Source: Campylobacteraceae bacterium (GTDB taxonomy: Bacteria; Campylobacterota; Campylobacteria; Campylobacterales; Sulfurovaceae). From it: a stretch of 16,369 bases of DNA. A model generated the notes under the pieces. The model saw only the letters and a program-made list of their open reading frames with translations, did not search any database and was not told the DNA's origin. A program made the translations under genes and the position numbers. Of the stretch, positions 5,871 through 13,591 are shown piece after piece (within the stretch, counting starts at the first letter, position 1; each line of letters opens with the position of its first letter). Where the stretch lies: positions 1 through 16,369 of the forward strand of contig JAMOSL010000040.1 in NCBI GenBank assembly GCA_027063105.1. The letters are read 5' to 3'.

Positions 5871-7946
5871 TTAAAACATATCTACATTATCTCTTTCAAT
5901 AATAGTCTCTTCAGGCTCATCAGGGTCTACATCTTCATCTACTCCATAATTTGGGCTAAAAAAACTTTTAGTTACTCTTTTTATAGAAGGTTCTTCCTCC
6001 TCATGTAATATAGTTATACTATCTTTTAATGGTATTTTATTAGGAAGTGGTGAAAATTTTGTATATAATTCTGTTTTACCATCAATAATTCCAGTCATAA
6101 CTCCATCAGGTCTATCAAATTTTCTCTTAATCTCAGGATATTGTTTAATTAACTCTTTATAATAATATGCGAAGGCAGGAGCTGATACTGCACCACCTGT
6201 AGCTCTCTTTCCTATAGGTTTATTATTATCCCTTCCAAACCAAACAATTGTTTCTATTGTAGGCGAATACCCACAAAACCACGCATCTACATTCTTATTT
6301 GTTGTTCCTGTCTTTCCTGCTAATTCGATACCCTCTACTTTTGCCCTTTTTCCAGAACCTTCTTTCACTACATCTTGTAAAATACTTGTCATAAGGTATG
6401 CCTGTTCAGGTTTTGTAAAATCTTTTATCTCTTTTGAATTTGTCTCATAGATAACTGCACCATCATTAGATACTATCTTACTAACCAATCGAGGTTCTAT
6501 TATGTGACCATAATTTGCAAAAGCAGAAAATATTTGAGCCATTTTAAGAGGACTTAATCCTAAGTTTCCTAAAGAAATAGACATATCCCTTGGAATATGT
6601 GGAATGTCAAGGGGTTTTAATCTTTTTCTAATCGTTTGAACACCTAAATCATAAACTAAATTTACTGTAGCTAAGTTTCTTGAGTGAATAAGAGATTCTC
6701 TTAAAGTTATTTCCCCTTTAAAGTTTCCTTCGTAATTTTTAGGAGACCATATCATTCTTTTATTACCTTTGTAATATTGGAAAGTTCTTGATAAATCTGT
6801 TAATTTTGTTGCAGGATTATATCCCATATCAAGTGCTGTTTGATATATAAATGGTTTAAATGAAGAACCTGGTTGTCTAACTGTTTGAGTAATTCTATTA
6901 AAAGCACTTTTAGAGTAATTTACGCCTCCCACCATAGATAAAATATCTCCTGTTTTATTTTCAACAGATAAAAATCCTGCATTAAGAGTTGATTTGTTTG
7001 GATTTTCTTTATTAGACTTTAGAATTTTATTATAAGCATAGTTAAGAGCATCTTTTGCAATTTTCTGATGATTCATATCTATAGTTGTATATATTTTATA
7101 TCCACCAGTTCTAATATCATTTAGTTTGCCTTTAAAGCGTCTTAAAACCTCATCAACAACATAAGGTGCTATATTTTGTGTTAATGAATTTTTATATACT
7201 TTAGGAGACTCTTTAATGGCTTTTATATATTCTATTTCACTAAGCCAACCAATACTTCTCATTCTATACAAAACACTATTTGCTCTTGATAAAGCTCTCT
7301 TATAATGTTTTGCAGGATTTAAATAGCTAGGTGCGTTTGGAAGTCCAACCAAAATTGCTGACTCTTTTAACGTAAGCTGATTTAACTCTTTATGAAAAAA
7401 TCCTTTTGATGCAGTCTTTACTCCATAATATCCATTACCAAAATATATCTCATTTAAGTATCTTTCTAATATCTGTTCTTTAGTTAACTCTCTCTCTATC
7501 TTTAAAGCTAATATAGCCTCTTTTAACTTTCTTGCTAATTTTTTCTCATTACTTAAAAGTTTATTTTTAATAAGCTGTTGAGTTAAAGTACTCCCACCTT
7601 CTACAAATTTTCTAGCTTTTATATCTGTAAGAATAGCTCTAATGATAGCATCAGGATTTACTCCGTGATGTTCAAAGAATCTAGTATCTTCAACTGCAAC
7701 TAAAGCCTCAACTAAATAAGCTGGTAATTCATCATATCTAGCATATAATCTATGTCTCTTTTTAAATACAAAAGCTAACTGTTTACCATTTCTATCTAAG
7801 ATAACAGATGATACTTCAGGTTTATAATTTATAAGTTTATCAGCATCTAACTCAATCTCTTGATAGGCATATATGAATGCTGATATTAAAGCTATAGCAA
7901 ATATAAAAACTAAAATAATCGAACCCTTAATTAATCTATGTATCAT
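5871..7946 (-). CDS. Bifunctional penicillin-binding protein 1A (transglycosylase/transpeptidase)
   Basis: This class A PBP polymerises and cross-links peptidoglycan at the outer face of the inner membrane. The protein has 691 residues. A signal anchor (about 7-28) is followed by the GT51 domain, with AVEDTRFFEHHG (84-95; catalytic E86), GGSTLTQQ (117-124) and YLNEIYFGNGYYG (163-175). The transpeptidase domain has SSFK (361-364; nucleophile S361), SRN (422-424) and KTGTT (545-549). The C-terminal tail (645-690) is notably acidic (EEEE, DEDVDPDEPEE). The gene overlaps the upstream ABC ATPase gene by 4 bases (ATGA), indicating translational coupling. All catalytic residues are present, so it should be active in both reactions. 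Confidence 0.95.
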   Translation of the reverse strand: MIHRLIKGSIILVFIFAIALISAFIYAYQEIELDADKLINYKPEVSSVILDRNGKQLAFVFKKRHRLYARYDELPAYLVEALVAVEDTRFFEHHGVNPDAIIRAILTDIKARKFVEGGSTLTQQLIKNKLLSNEKKLARKLKEAILALKIERELTKEQILERYLNEIYFGNGYYGVKTASKGFFHKELNQLTLKESAILVGLPNAPSYLNPAKHYKRALSRANSVLYRMRSIGWLSEIEYIKAIKESPKVYKNSLTQNIAPYVVDEVLRRFKGKLNDIRTGGYKIYTTIDMNHQKIAKDALNYAYNKILKSNKENPNKSTLNAGFLSVENKTGDILSMVGGVNYSKSAFNRITQTVRQPGSSFKPFIYQTALDMGYNPATKLTDLSRTFQYYKGNKRMIWSPKNYEGNFKGEITLRESLIHSRNLATVNLVYDLGVQTIRKRLKPLDIPHIPRDMSISLGNLGLSPLKMAQIFSAFANYGHIIEPRLVSKIVSNDGAVIYETNSKEIKDFTKPEQAYLMTSILQDVVKEGSGKRAKVEGIELAGKTGTTNKNVDAWFCGYSPTIETIVWFGRDNNKPIGKRATGGAVSAPAFAYYYKELIKQYPEIKRKFDRPDGVMTGIIDGKTELYTKFSPLPNKIPLKDSITILHEEEEPSIKRVTKSFFSPNYGVDEDVDPDEPEETIIERDNVDMF

Positions 7947-8632
7947 AATCTGAACTTCCTATTAGAAAAATTTGACTCTATTAATTTTTTAGTATAAGCC
8001 TCTTTAGGACTATTTATAATATTTTTAGATTTTCCACTCTCCACTACTCTACCTTTTTTTAATACAACTATCTCTCTACACAATTTCTTTGCAATATTTA
8101 TATCATGAGTTACAAATAGCATTAAAAAACCAAGTTTATCCTGTAATTCAAGAAGATTATCAACTATATCTTCTCTTAACTTTGGGTCAAGTGCTGTTGT
8201 CGGTTCATCAAGAAGTAATAATTTTGGTCTAACACTTAAAGCCATAGCTATAATAACCCTCTGTTGTTGACCACCACTTAGTTGACTAGGAAATCTATCC
8301 ATAAGGCTTTTATCAAGTCCTAATGTATCAAATAATTCATAAGTGTACTCAAGATTATATAAGCATTGGTCTTTTATTCTAGTCATTGGAGATAATGCAG
8401 TAAAAGCATTCTGTGGGACAAAAGATATATTTTTACCTCTAATTAATTCAAAATCACTCTCTATATCCATAATGCTATTTAAATTAGATGGTAAAAGTCC
8501 TAAAATAGATTTAAGAGTTAGAGACTTTCCACTTCCACTCTCTCCAACTAATGCGAGAGAGTTATTTATAGTAAAAGATATATTTACAAGCTCATTATTA
8601 CTCTCTTTTATAATTAAACTATTACATATCAT
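7943..8632 (-). CDS. Lone ABC transporter ATPase, oligopeptide/nickel (DppD/OppD)-like
   Basis: The protein has 229 residues. Walker A is GESGSGKS (30-37), the Q-loop glutamine is Q74, the signature is LSGGQQQR (118-125), Walker B is LLLLDEPTTALD (138-149) and the H-loop is FVTHD (H176). The QNAFTALSP stretch after the Q-loop is typical of the DppD/OppD/NikD group. It is shorter than those proteins (usually 260-330) and lacks their C-terminal oligopeptide-binding extension. No permease or binding-protein gene is adjacent. It overlaps the BioF-like gene by 11 bases and the PBP1A gene by 4, so three unrelated functions are translationally coupled. The substrate is unknown. It may pair with a permease encoded elsewhere or energise a cell-envelope process with PBP1A. 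Confidence 0.85.
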   Translation of the reverse strand: MICNSLIIKESNNELVNISFTINNSLALVGESGSGKSLTLKSILGLLPSNLNSIMDIESDFELIRGKNISFVPQNAFTALSPMTRIKDQCLYNLEYTYELFDTLGLDKSLMDRFPSQLSGGQQQRVIIAMALSVRPKLLLLDEPTTALDPKLREDIVDNLLELQDKLGFLMLFVTHDINIAKKLCREIVVLKKGRVVESGKSKNIINSPKEAYTKKLIESNFSNRKFRL

Positions 8633-9707
8633 CTATATATCTTAGAAGTTTTTTTAATTTTTTAATTTTTATACCTAATCTAGGAATTAATCTAATTATC
8701 GGTTTACTCACTGTTGGTTGACGAATAGCACCTACTAAAAAGTTTTTTTGAATTAATATATTTTGTAACTCTATAGCATTTGAATTATTTTGTTGTACAA
8801 TTGGAATAATTAAAGAGATAGAATGTATATCTAATATCTTCTCTATTAATTTTAATCTTTTATCTATTTTCTTTTTTAATTTCTTGGCATTTTTATACAC
8901 AAGATTAATATTTACAAGAGCTAAAGCAGTATCAAAAACAGATGGTGCTGTTGAATAAATTATAGGTTTAGCACGATTTTCTAAAAAAGATATAATTTGA
9001 CTACTTGCTAAAATATATGCTCCATAACTTCCATACGCTTTACCTAAAGTTCCCATTTTTATATGATTATCTTTTGGTGCAATATTATAGTATTCAAATA
9101 TTCCTAATAGATTATTTCCAATAACTCCTGAGCTATGAGCCTCATCTACTATTAAAATAGCATCATATTTATCTGATATATCAAATATTCTACGGTCACA
9201 TAACTCTCCACTCATAGAGTATATACCTTCAATAGCAATTATCTTTCTTTTTGCACTATATCTATTTAACTTATACTCTAAATCTTCTGGGTTATTATGG
9301 TCAAAAAATATAACTCTATCTCCTACTAATCCAGATGCCATAACTCCACTAGCATGATATTCACTATCCATAAATAAAACATCACCTTTTCTTACAAGAG
9401 CTTCAATTAATGATATATTGGCTAGAAATCCAGAACCAACAACTAAACCCTTCTCAAAATTATTAAGATTTGCTAATCTATCTTCAAACATTTTATGAAT
9501 TGGATGATATCCGTTAACAAGCATACTAGCCTTAGGAGCAAAAGAACCATAACTATTAACTAAATTAAAAGCTTTTTTAAATTGTTTTCTATTGTTTGCT
9601 AATCCTAAATAGTCATTTGATGCGAAATCAAATAAATCATTATTAAATATCTTTCTCTCTCTAAATCTATTTGCTCTCTTTAGTGCATTTATCTGTTTCT
9701 GGTACAT
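8622..9707 (-). CDS. bioF: BioF-like alpha-oxoamine synthase (8-amino-7-oxononanoate synthase)
   Basis: This PLP enzyme of fold type I probably condenses pimeloyl-ACP/CoA with alanine in biotin synthesis. The protein has 361 residues, slightly short for BioF. Markers are DFASNDYLGLA (27-37), GSGFLANI (91-98), the cofactor-binding DEAHSSGV (188-195) and the Schiff-base lysine K223 in GTLGKAYGSYG. These are shared by BioF, KBL and ALA synthase; the short N-terminus and SNDYLGLA favour BioF. No other biotin gene is adjacent, so an AONS-like enzyme with another acyl donor is possible. It starts 7 bases after the prfB stop, with only a weak ribosome site, and overlaps the ABC ATPase gene downstream. 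Confidence 0.8.
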   Translation of the reverse strand: MYQKQINALKRANRFRERKIFNNDLFDFASNDYLGLANNRKQFKKAFNLVNSYGSFAPKASMLVNGYHPIHKMFEDRLANLNNFEKGLVVGSGFLANISLIEALVRKGDVLFMDSEYHASGVMASGLVGDRVIFFDHNNPEDLEYKLNRYSAKRKIIAIEGIYSMSGELCDRRIFDISDKYDAILIVDEAHSSGVIGNNLLGIFEYYNIAPKDNHIKMGTLGKAYGSYGAYILASSQIISFLENRAKPIIYSTAPSVFDTALALVNINLVYKNAKKLKKKIDKRLKLIEKILDIHSISLIIPIVQQNNSNAIELQNILIQKNFLVGAIRQPTVSKPIIRLIPRLGIKIKKLKKLLRYIDDM

Positions 9708-9714
9708 TTTAATA

Positions 9715-10809
9715 CTACTTCGCTTGTGCTATTAGAACACCCTCTAAAACCTTATCTATATCTCCATCTAATATTCCATCTACATTAGAAAATGGTTGAT
9801 TACTTCTTGTATCTTTTACTTGTTGATATGGAGCTAAAACATAAGAACGAATTTGATGTCCCCAACCTATTTCACTTTTTTCTATTCCATCTAACTCAGC
9901 CTGTTTTTTTGCCATCTCATACTCATATAGTCTTGACTTTAACATTTTCATAGCTGAAGCCTTATTTTTATGTTGACTTCTATCATTTTGACACTGAACT
10001 ACAATTCCTGTCTCTTCATGTGTTATTCTTATAGCTGACTCTGTCTTATTAACATGCTGTCCTCCTGCTCCACTTGCTCTATATGTATCTATTCTTATAT
10101 CTTTATCTTCTATCTCTATATCTATATCATCATCAATCTCTGGAGATACCATAACGGAACTAAATGATGTATGTCTTTTTGCATTACTATCAAATGGTGA
10201 TATTCTAACCAACCTATGAATTCCGTTCTCTACTTTTAAATACCCATAGGCATTTTCACCTTTAATAATAAAGGAGACATCTTTAATTCCTGCTTCATCT
10301 CCTGCTTGATAATCTAAGCTTTCAACTTTAAAGCCTCTTCTCTCTGCCCATCTAAGATACATTCTATATAACATATTAGCCCAATCCTGACTCTCTGTAC
10401 CACCAGCTCCGGGGTGAATAGATACTATTGCATTACTTGTATCATTTTCTCCTGATAACATCATTTGAACCTCTAATGCTTCTGTCTTCTCTTTTAAGTT
10501 TTCTGCATCTTCATATAACATCTCTAAAGTATCTTCATCACCTTCTGATTTAGATAACTCAAAATATTCATTTGCATCATCAACTGCATCTTGTGCATTA
10601 GAGTATCTACTCAACATTCTTTCAAGTCTAGTTTTCTCTTGTGATATTTTTCCTGCATTCGTTACATCATTCCAAAAATCTGAATCTTGTTGCATTATAT
10701 CTATCTCATCAAGTCGAGATTTAATGATGTTTGGTTTAACAATATTTTTGATATTTTCTATTTTGATAGTAAGAGATTTTAGTAATTCACTATATTCATA
10801 AGCATCCAT
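9715..10809 (-). CDS. prfB: Peptide chain release factor 2 (RF2)
   Basis: RF2 releases finished proteins at UGA and UAA codons. The protein has 364 residues, the full length of the family. The codon-recognition tripeptide SPF is at 204-206 and the catalytic GGQ at 249-251 in RASGAGGQHVN. Alanine stands at the variable position before the GGQ loop, as in most bacteria other than E. coli K-12. The reading frame is continuous through codons 20-35, and no CTTTGA slip site is seen there. This gene therefore lacks the programmed +1 frameshift that autoregulates RF2 in many bacteria. It is the first gene of the leftward run to bioF, the ABC ATPase and PBP1A, and is divergent from rplU. Confidence 0.97.
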   Translation of the reverse strand: MDAYEYSELLKSLTIKIENIKNIVKPNIIKSRLDEIDIMQQDSDFWNDVTNAGKISQEKTRLERMLSRYSNAQDAVDDANEYFELSKSEGDEDTLEMLYEDAENLKEKTEALEVQMMLSGENDTSNAIVSIHPGAGGTESQDWANMLYRMYLRWAERRGFKVESLDYQAGDEAGIKDVSFIIKGENAYGYLKVENGIHRLVRISPFDSNAKRHTSFSSVMVSPEIDDDIDIEIEDKDIRIDTYRASGAGGQHVNKTESAIRITHEETGIVVQCQNDRSQHKNKASAMKMLKSRLYEYEMAKKQAELDGIEKSEIGWGHQIRSYVLAPYQQVKDTRSNQPFSNVDGILDGDIDKVLEGVLIAQAK

Positions 10810-10838
10810 ATTCTACTCTCTTTTCTTTATTTATTACT

Positions 10839-10844
10839 ATTTTA
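10839..10844 (-). promoter_or_regulatory. Probable -10 box for prfB operon
   Basis: A leftward TAAAAT lies 30 bases before the prfB ATG, in the style of Campylobacterota -10 boxes. No -35 is clear. The leader carries only a weak AGAGAG ribosome site. Confidence 0.35.
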
Positions 10845-10902
10845 TCTAAATGATAATGAGATAAAGTTTATAACTTTAAAAAGAAATTAAACATTATTCG
10901 GA

Positions 10903-10908
10903 TATAAT
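10903..10908 (+). promoter_or_regulatory. Probable -10 box for rplU-rpmA
   Basis: A consensus TATAAT (in TCGGATATAATC) lies 46 bases upstream of the rplU ATG in the prfB/rplU divergent space. It is followed by an AAAGGG ribosome site at 10943-10948. No -35 is obvious. Confidence 0.5.
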
Positions 10909-10954
10909 CACAAACTTTTTTAAGACAACAAAATATTCGAGTAAAGGGTTTGCA

Positions 10955-11260
10955 ATGTACGCAATCATTAAAGCAAGTGGACAACAGTTCAAAGTTCAAG
11001 AGGGTGATATTATCTGTTTTGATAACATGAGCTTAGAGCCAAAGAGTGAAGTAGAATTCAAAGAAGTTCTAGCACTAGATAACGGTGAATTAACTGTAGG
11101 TACTCCTTTTATAGAGGGTGCAGTGGTTAAAGGTGAGGTGATTAATGAAGGTAGAGACAAAAAAGTTATCATCTATAAGAAAAGAAGAAGAAAAGATTCT
11201 AAACTTAAGAAAGGTTTCAGAAGAAACTTTACAAGAGTTAAAATTACTAAAATAGCATAA
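10955..11260 (+). CDS. rplU: 50S ribosomal protein L21
   Basis: L21 is a large-subunit protein that binds 23S rRNA. The 101-residue length is usual. The N-terminus MYAIIKASGQQFKVQEGD and the basic C-terminal stretch YKKRRRKDSKLKKGFRRNFT (74-93) are diagnostic. It is followed after 9 bases by rpmA, the conserved bacterial pairing. Confidence 0.98.
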   Translation: MYAIIKASGQQFKVQEGDIICFDNMSLEPKSEVEFKEVLALDNGELTVGTPFIEGAVVKGEVINEGRDKKVIIYKKRRRKDSKLKKGFRRNFTRVKITKIA

Positions 11261-11269
11261 GGAGATAGA

Positions 11270-11524
11270 ATGGCTCATAAGAAAGGTCAGGGTTCTACCC
11301 AGAATAATCGTGATTCAGCTGGTCGTCGTTTAGGCGTTAAAAAATTTGGTGGAGAAGTAGTAGTTCCTGGTAATATTATTATTAGACAAAGAGGTACTAA
11401 AGTTCATCCAGGTACAGGTGTTGGAATGGGTAAAGACCATACAATTTATGCACTTATTGATGGTGTTATCAAATTTGGTAATAAAACAAGTAAACAGAAA
11501 AGAGTATCTGTAATACCTGCATAA
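11270..11524 (+). CDS. rpmA: 50S ribosomal protein L27
   Basis: L27 sits near the peptidyl transferase centre. The 84-residue protein starts MAHKKGQGSTQNNRDSAGRR, so it has the mature N-terminus directly, without the cleavable extension found in Firmicutes. GGEVVVPGNIIIRQRGTKVHPG (28-49) is the family core. A strong GGAG ribosome site directly follows the rplU stop. obgE, which often follows rpmA in Campylobacterota and other bacteria, is absent; a terminator and then the converging aroK follow instead. Confidence 0.98.
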   Translation: MAHKKGQGSTQNNRDSAGRRLGVKKFGGEVVVPGNIIIRQRGTKVHPGTGVGMGKDHTIYALIDGVIKFGNKTSKQKRVSVIPA

Positions 11525-11531
11525 TTATCTT

Positions 11532-11560
11532 AATAACTCGATATTTATCGGGTTATTTTT
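11532..11560 (+). terminator. Intrinsic terminator of rplU-rpmA, overlapping the aroK 3' end
   Basis: AATAACTCGA (11532-11541) pairs with TCGGGTTATT (11548-11557), with one G-U, around a TATTTA loop. A T-run at 11556-11560 follows. The right arm contains the stop codon of the converging aroK. On the other strand no T-run follows, so it is efficient only for rpmA. Confidence 0.8.
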
Positions 11561-12071
11561 CTATATTTACTCTCTTAGCTAATTCTTTCACAACTTCATC
11601 TAAAGTTTTATTCTCAACATTAATTATAATATCTGCTAATTCTTTATATATTAACTCTCTTTCATTATATAATTCTTCTGCTTTAACTAAATCAGAAAAT
11701 AGAGGTCGTTTTTTAAGTTTATTATTTGAATTTGGAGCATTTAATAATCCATTATATATCCACTCAAAAGATGCATCTAATAATACAATTTTTCCTAGTT
11801 TTGGTAGATTATCTATTTTATAAAATCCCCCACCACAACTAATGAGTGTATTTGAAACGCTACTCTCTATCCAATTAGCAGTATCTTGCTCTAATTGACG
11901 AAAATATTCTTCACCATTTTTAGCAAAAATTTTCTTGACTTTTTTATTCTCTTTAGACTCTATTAAGTCATCAGTATCTATATTATAAATATTATAGGCT
12001 TTTGCAAAAGCTCTTGCTGTTGTACCTTTACCTACGCCCATAAAACCTATTAGAATAATATTGTTCTTCAA
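11553..12071 (-). CDS. aroK: Shikimate kinase
   Basis: This enzyme phosphorylates shikimate to shikimate-3-phosphate in aromatic amino acid and chorismate synthesis in the cytoplasm. The 172-residue length is typical. The P-loop is GFMGVGKGT (9-17). Shikimate-binding positions include D34 in IDTDDLIE, R58 in EEYFRQLE and the glycine loop CGGG (79-82). The LID-region arginine is R122 in KKRPLF. It starts 2 bases after the stop of the small upstream gene, so the two form an operon. Its stop codon lies within the rpmA terminator stem. Confidence 0.95.
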   Translation of the reverse strand: MKNNIILIGFMGVGKGTTARAFAKAYNIYNIDTDDLIESKENKKVKKIFAKNGEEYFRQLEQDTANWIESSVSNTLISCGGGFYKIDNLPKLGKIVLLDASFEWIYNGLLNAPNSNNKLKKRPLFSDLVKAEELYNERELIYKELADIIINVENKTLDEVVKELAKRVNIEK

Positions 12072-12073
12072 AT

Positions 12074-12322
12074 TTATACCAAATTATATCTATCTATAAT
12101 TTTTTTAACTCTCTTTCTAAGATTTTTTAGTGCTGATACTGCATCTTCACCTTCTGCAATTAAACTTTCAAATTCATCAAACTGGATTTTTGCAACCCAA
12201 CCAATTTTTTCGTGATATTTAATTCCAACAAAACGAACTTCACCAAAGTGCCCTTTTGCCATTTTATGTATTCTCTGAATTCTAAAATCAATTGTTTTTA
12301 CTTCTGGTTCTTGCTCTGCCAT
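12074..12322 (-). CDS. Small unrecognised protein upstream of aroK
   Basis: The protein has 82 residues and no signal or membrane segment. It has a strand-rich middle (GEVRFVGIKYHEKIGWVAKIQFDEF, 27-51) followed by a helical, basic tail (EDAVSALKNLRKRVKKIIDRYNLV). The order of beta strands, an acidic segment and then a helix after AEGEDAVSALKN faintly recalls HicB/UPF0150-type folds, but I would not assign a function. It has a good AAAGGA ribosome site, a TATAAT promoter 28 bases upstream, and a 2-base gap to aroK. It is therefore surely a real gene expressed with aroK. Confidence 0.8.
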   Translation of the reverse strand: MAEQEPEVKTIDFRIQRIHKMAKGHFGEVRFVGIKYHEKIGWVAKIQFDEFESLIAEGEDAVSALKNLRKRVKKIIDRYNLV

Positions 12323-12349
12323 TCTATGGTCCTTTTTTTAATGTATTTA

Positions 12350-12355
12350 ATTATA
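12350..12355 (-). promoter_or_regulatory. Probable -10 box for the small gene-aroK operon
   Basis: A leftward consensus TATAAT (in GTGTATAATTAA) is 28 bases before the ATG of the 82-residue protein. No -35 is evident. Confidence 0.5.
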
Positions 12356-12422
12356 CACATCTAAAAATGAAATTCTCATAAAATAGATAAAATAGTTTTC
12401 AATATATGATGTAATGAGTAGT

Positions 12423-12451
12423 AACTAAGCCCATAAGGGACTTAGTTTTTT
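12423..12451. terminator. Hairpin downstream of tpx with a T-run on the + strand
   Basis: AACTAAG-CCC (12423-12432) pairs with GGG-A-CTTAGTT (12437-12447) around ATAA, with one bulged base. It lies about 25 bases past the tpx stop and can terminate tpx. The clean T-run (12446-12451) follows it only on the + strand, where no gene precedes it locally. Confidence 0.6.
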
Positions 12452-12475
12452 AAGGAGGAGTTTTGTTTTGTAAGT

Positions 12476-12991
12476 TTATATAGCTGCTTTAGCTGCTGCT
12501 AATGCTTCTTCATAGTTTGGTTCTGTTGTAATTTCTGGAACAGTTTGCTTATAAGCTACTTTACCATCTTTACCTACAACAAAAATAACTCTTGCTGTAA
12601 TTCCTGCCAAAGGACCGTCAGCTAAAAGAACACCATAAGCATTAGCAAAATCTTTATTTCTAAAGTCTGAACATACTTTTAAGTTTTCAATTCCAGCAGC
12701 TCCACACCATCTAGCAGCAGCAAATGGTAAATCCATAGAAACTGTAATAACTTCTACACCATCAAGGTTTGCTGCTTCTGTATTAAATCTTCTAGTTTCA
12801 GCGTCACATACACCTGTATCTAAAGATGGTACTGCAACTACAAGTTGAACTTTACCTTCTCCACCAATTTGCTCATTTTGAAGCATTGGGTCACAGTTTA
12901 CTACTGTTACTACTGGTGCTGTATCACCTACATTGATTTCTGTTCCTGCTAAATTACATACTGTGTCATTCTTAAATGTTACTGTTGCCAT
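12476..12991 (-). CDS. tpx: Thiol peroxidase Tpx (atypical 2-Cys peroxiredoxin)
   Basis: Tpx reduces hydrogen and alkyl peroxides with thioredoxin as donor. I place the start at the ATG of 12989-12991, giving 171 residues beginning MATVTFKND. This matches family N-termini and has an AAAGGAA ribosome site. A longer frame reaching 13060 would add 23 residues the family does not have. The peroxidatic cysteine is C62 in VPSLDTGVC and the resolving cysteine C96 in RWCGAAG. ADGPLAGITARVIFVVGKDG is the family C-terminal core. Extra cysteines at 12, 33 and 107 are additional to the pair. It stands alone between two hairpins. A leftward TATTAT about 31 bases before the start may be its -10. Confidence 0.94.
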   Translation of the reverse strand: MATVTFKNDTVCNLAGTEINVGDTAPVVTVVNCDPMLQNEQIGGEGKVQLVVAVPSLDTGVCDAETRRFNTEAANLDGVEVITVSMDLPFAAARWCGAAGIENLKVCSDFRNKDFANAYGVLLADGPLAGITARVIFVVGKDGKVAYKQTVPEITTEPNYEEALAAAKAAI

Positions 12992-13058
12992 TATATTCCT
13001 TTTAATTTGTTTGATAGGCGTATAATATTCTAAATCGGATAAATTTACTCTTAAATAC

Positions 13059-13088
13059 AAAAATATTAACTAATTAATGAATATTTTT
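13059..13088. repeat. Perfect A/T inverted repeat between the 130-residue gene and tpx
   Basis: AAAAATATT (13059-13067) and AATATTTTT (13080-13088) are exact 9-base arms around a 12-base spacer that itself holds TAATTA. It lies about 35 bases past the stop of the 130-residue gene and about 70 bases upstream of tpx. It could be an A/U-only terminator or an operator for tpx. Confidence 0.55.
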
Positions 13089-13124
13089 ATAAAAAGCATT
13101 AGTTTAGTAACTTTTGGTAACATA

Positions 13125-13517
13125 CTATAGATTTATAATAGATTTAACCCAATTTTCCATAGCATTATTAGCTTGTGGGTTTGGAGCTTCCAAGAAACTA
13201 ACTATAAAACTATCTTCTAATTCTGCAACACCAATAGAACGAGGTCTTACAGCTAAAACTTCAGCTTTAGGTAACTGTTGACCAAAACAACATATAATAT
13301 TTTTAGCATCTTTAATATTATCTGCTATAACTCCATCATCTAAACTTTTAGTATGCGAATAGTGGTCAAACTCTCCGATATAAATAGCTACAGGATGAAA
13401 TTCTATTTTTGATTTAAGATAAGATAATATATCATCAACACTTTTATAAGTTGTCTCATTTTTATTAACCTCTAAAGTGAATACTGGATATTTCTCCATT
13501 ACTACAATCTGCTTCAT
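13125..13517 (-). CDS. Unrecognised 130-residue cytoplasmic protein next to tpx
   Basis: The protein has no signal peptide or membrane segment. It shows alternating strands and helices: MKQIVVMEKYPVFTLEVNKN, then a helix (YKSVDDILSYLKSKI), HPVAIYIGEFDHYSH (41-55), then DAKNIICCFGQQLP with a vicinal cysteine pair (about 75-76), and a conserved-looking RPRSIGVAELEDSFIVSFLEAPNP. The end is helical (NNAMENWVKSIINL). I do not recognise the family with confidence. It has its own TATAAT promoter and a strong AAAGGA ribosome site. Its closeness to tpx and the cysteine pair would fit a redox or haem-related role, but that is guesswork. Confidence 0.8.
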   Translation of the reverse strand: MKQIVVMEKYPVFTLEVNKNETTYKSVDDILSYLKSKIEFHPVAIYIGEFDHYSHTKSLDDGVIADNIKDAKNIICCFGQQLPKAEVLAVRPRSIGVAELEDSFIVSFLEAPNPQANNAMENWVKSIINL

Positions 13518-13543
13518 TTAATTCCTTTGATTACTTTTCATAA

Positions 13544-13549
13544 ATTATA
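13544..13549 (-). promoter_or_regulatory. Probable -10 box for the 130-residue gene
   Basis: A leftward TATAAT (in AGTATAATTTATG) lies 27 bases before the ATG, followed by an AAAGGA ribosome site. No -35 match is clear. Confidence 0.5.
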
Positions 13550-13591
13550 CTATTTACTAATGAAACCACAGCTTATAATATTTATTACTTT

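Noticed and set aside
12463..12483. Tiny frame starting at TTG after AAGGAGGAG
   Set aside because: It has only six codons before a stop and overlaps the end of tpx; not a credible gene.
12992..13060. N-terminal extension of tpx
   Set aside because: The extra 23 residues are not part of the family, and the internal ATG at 12989-12991 has a proper ribosome site and the MATVTF start.
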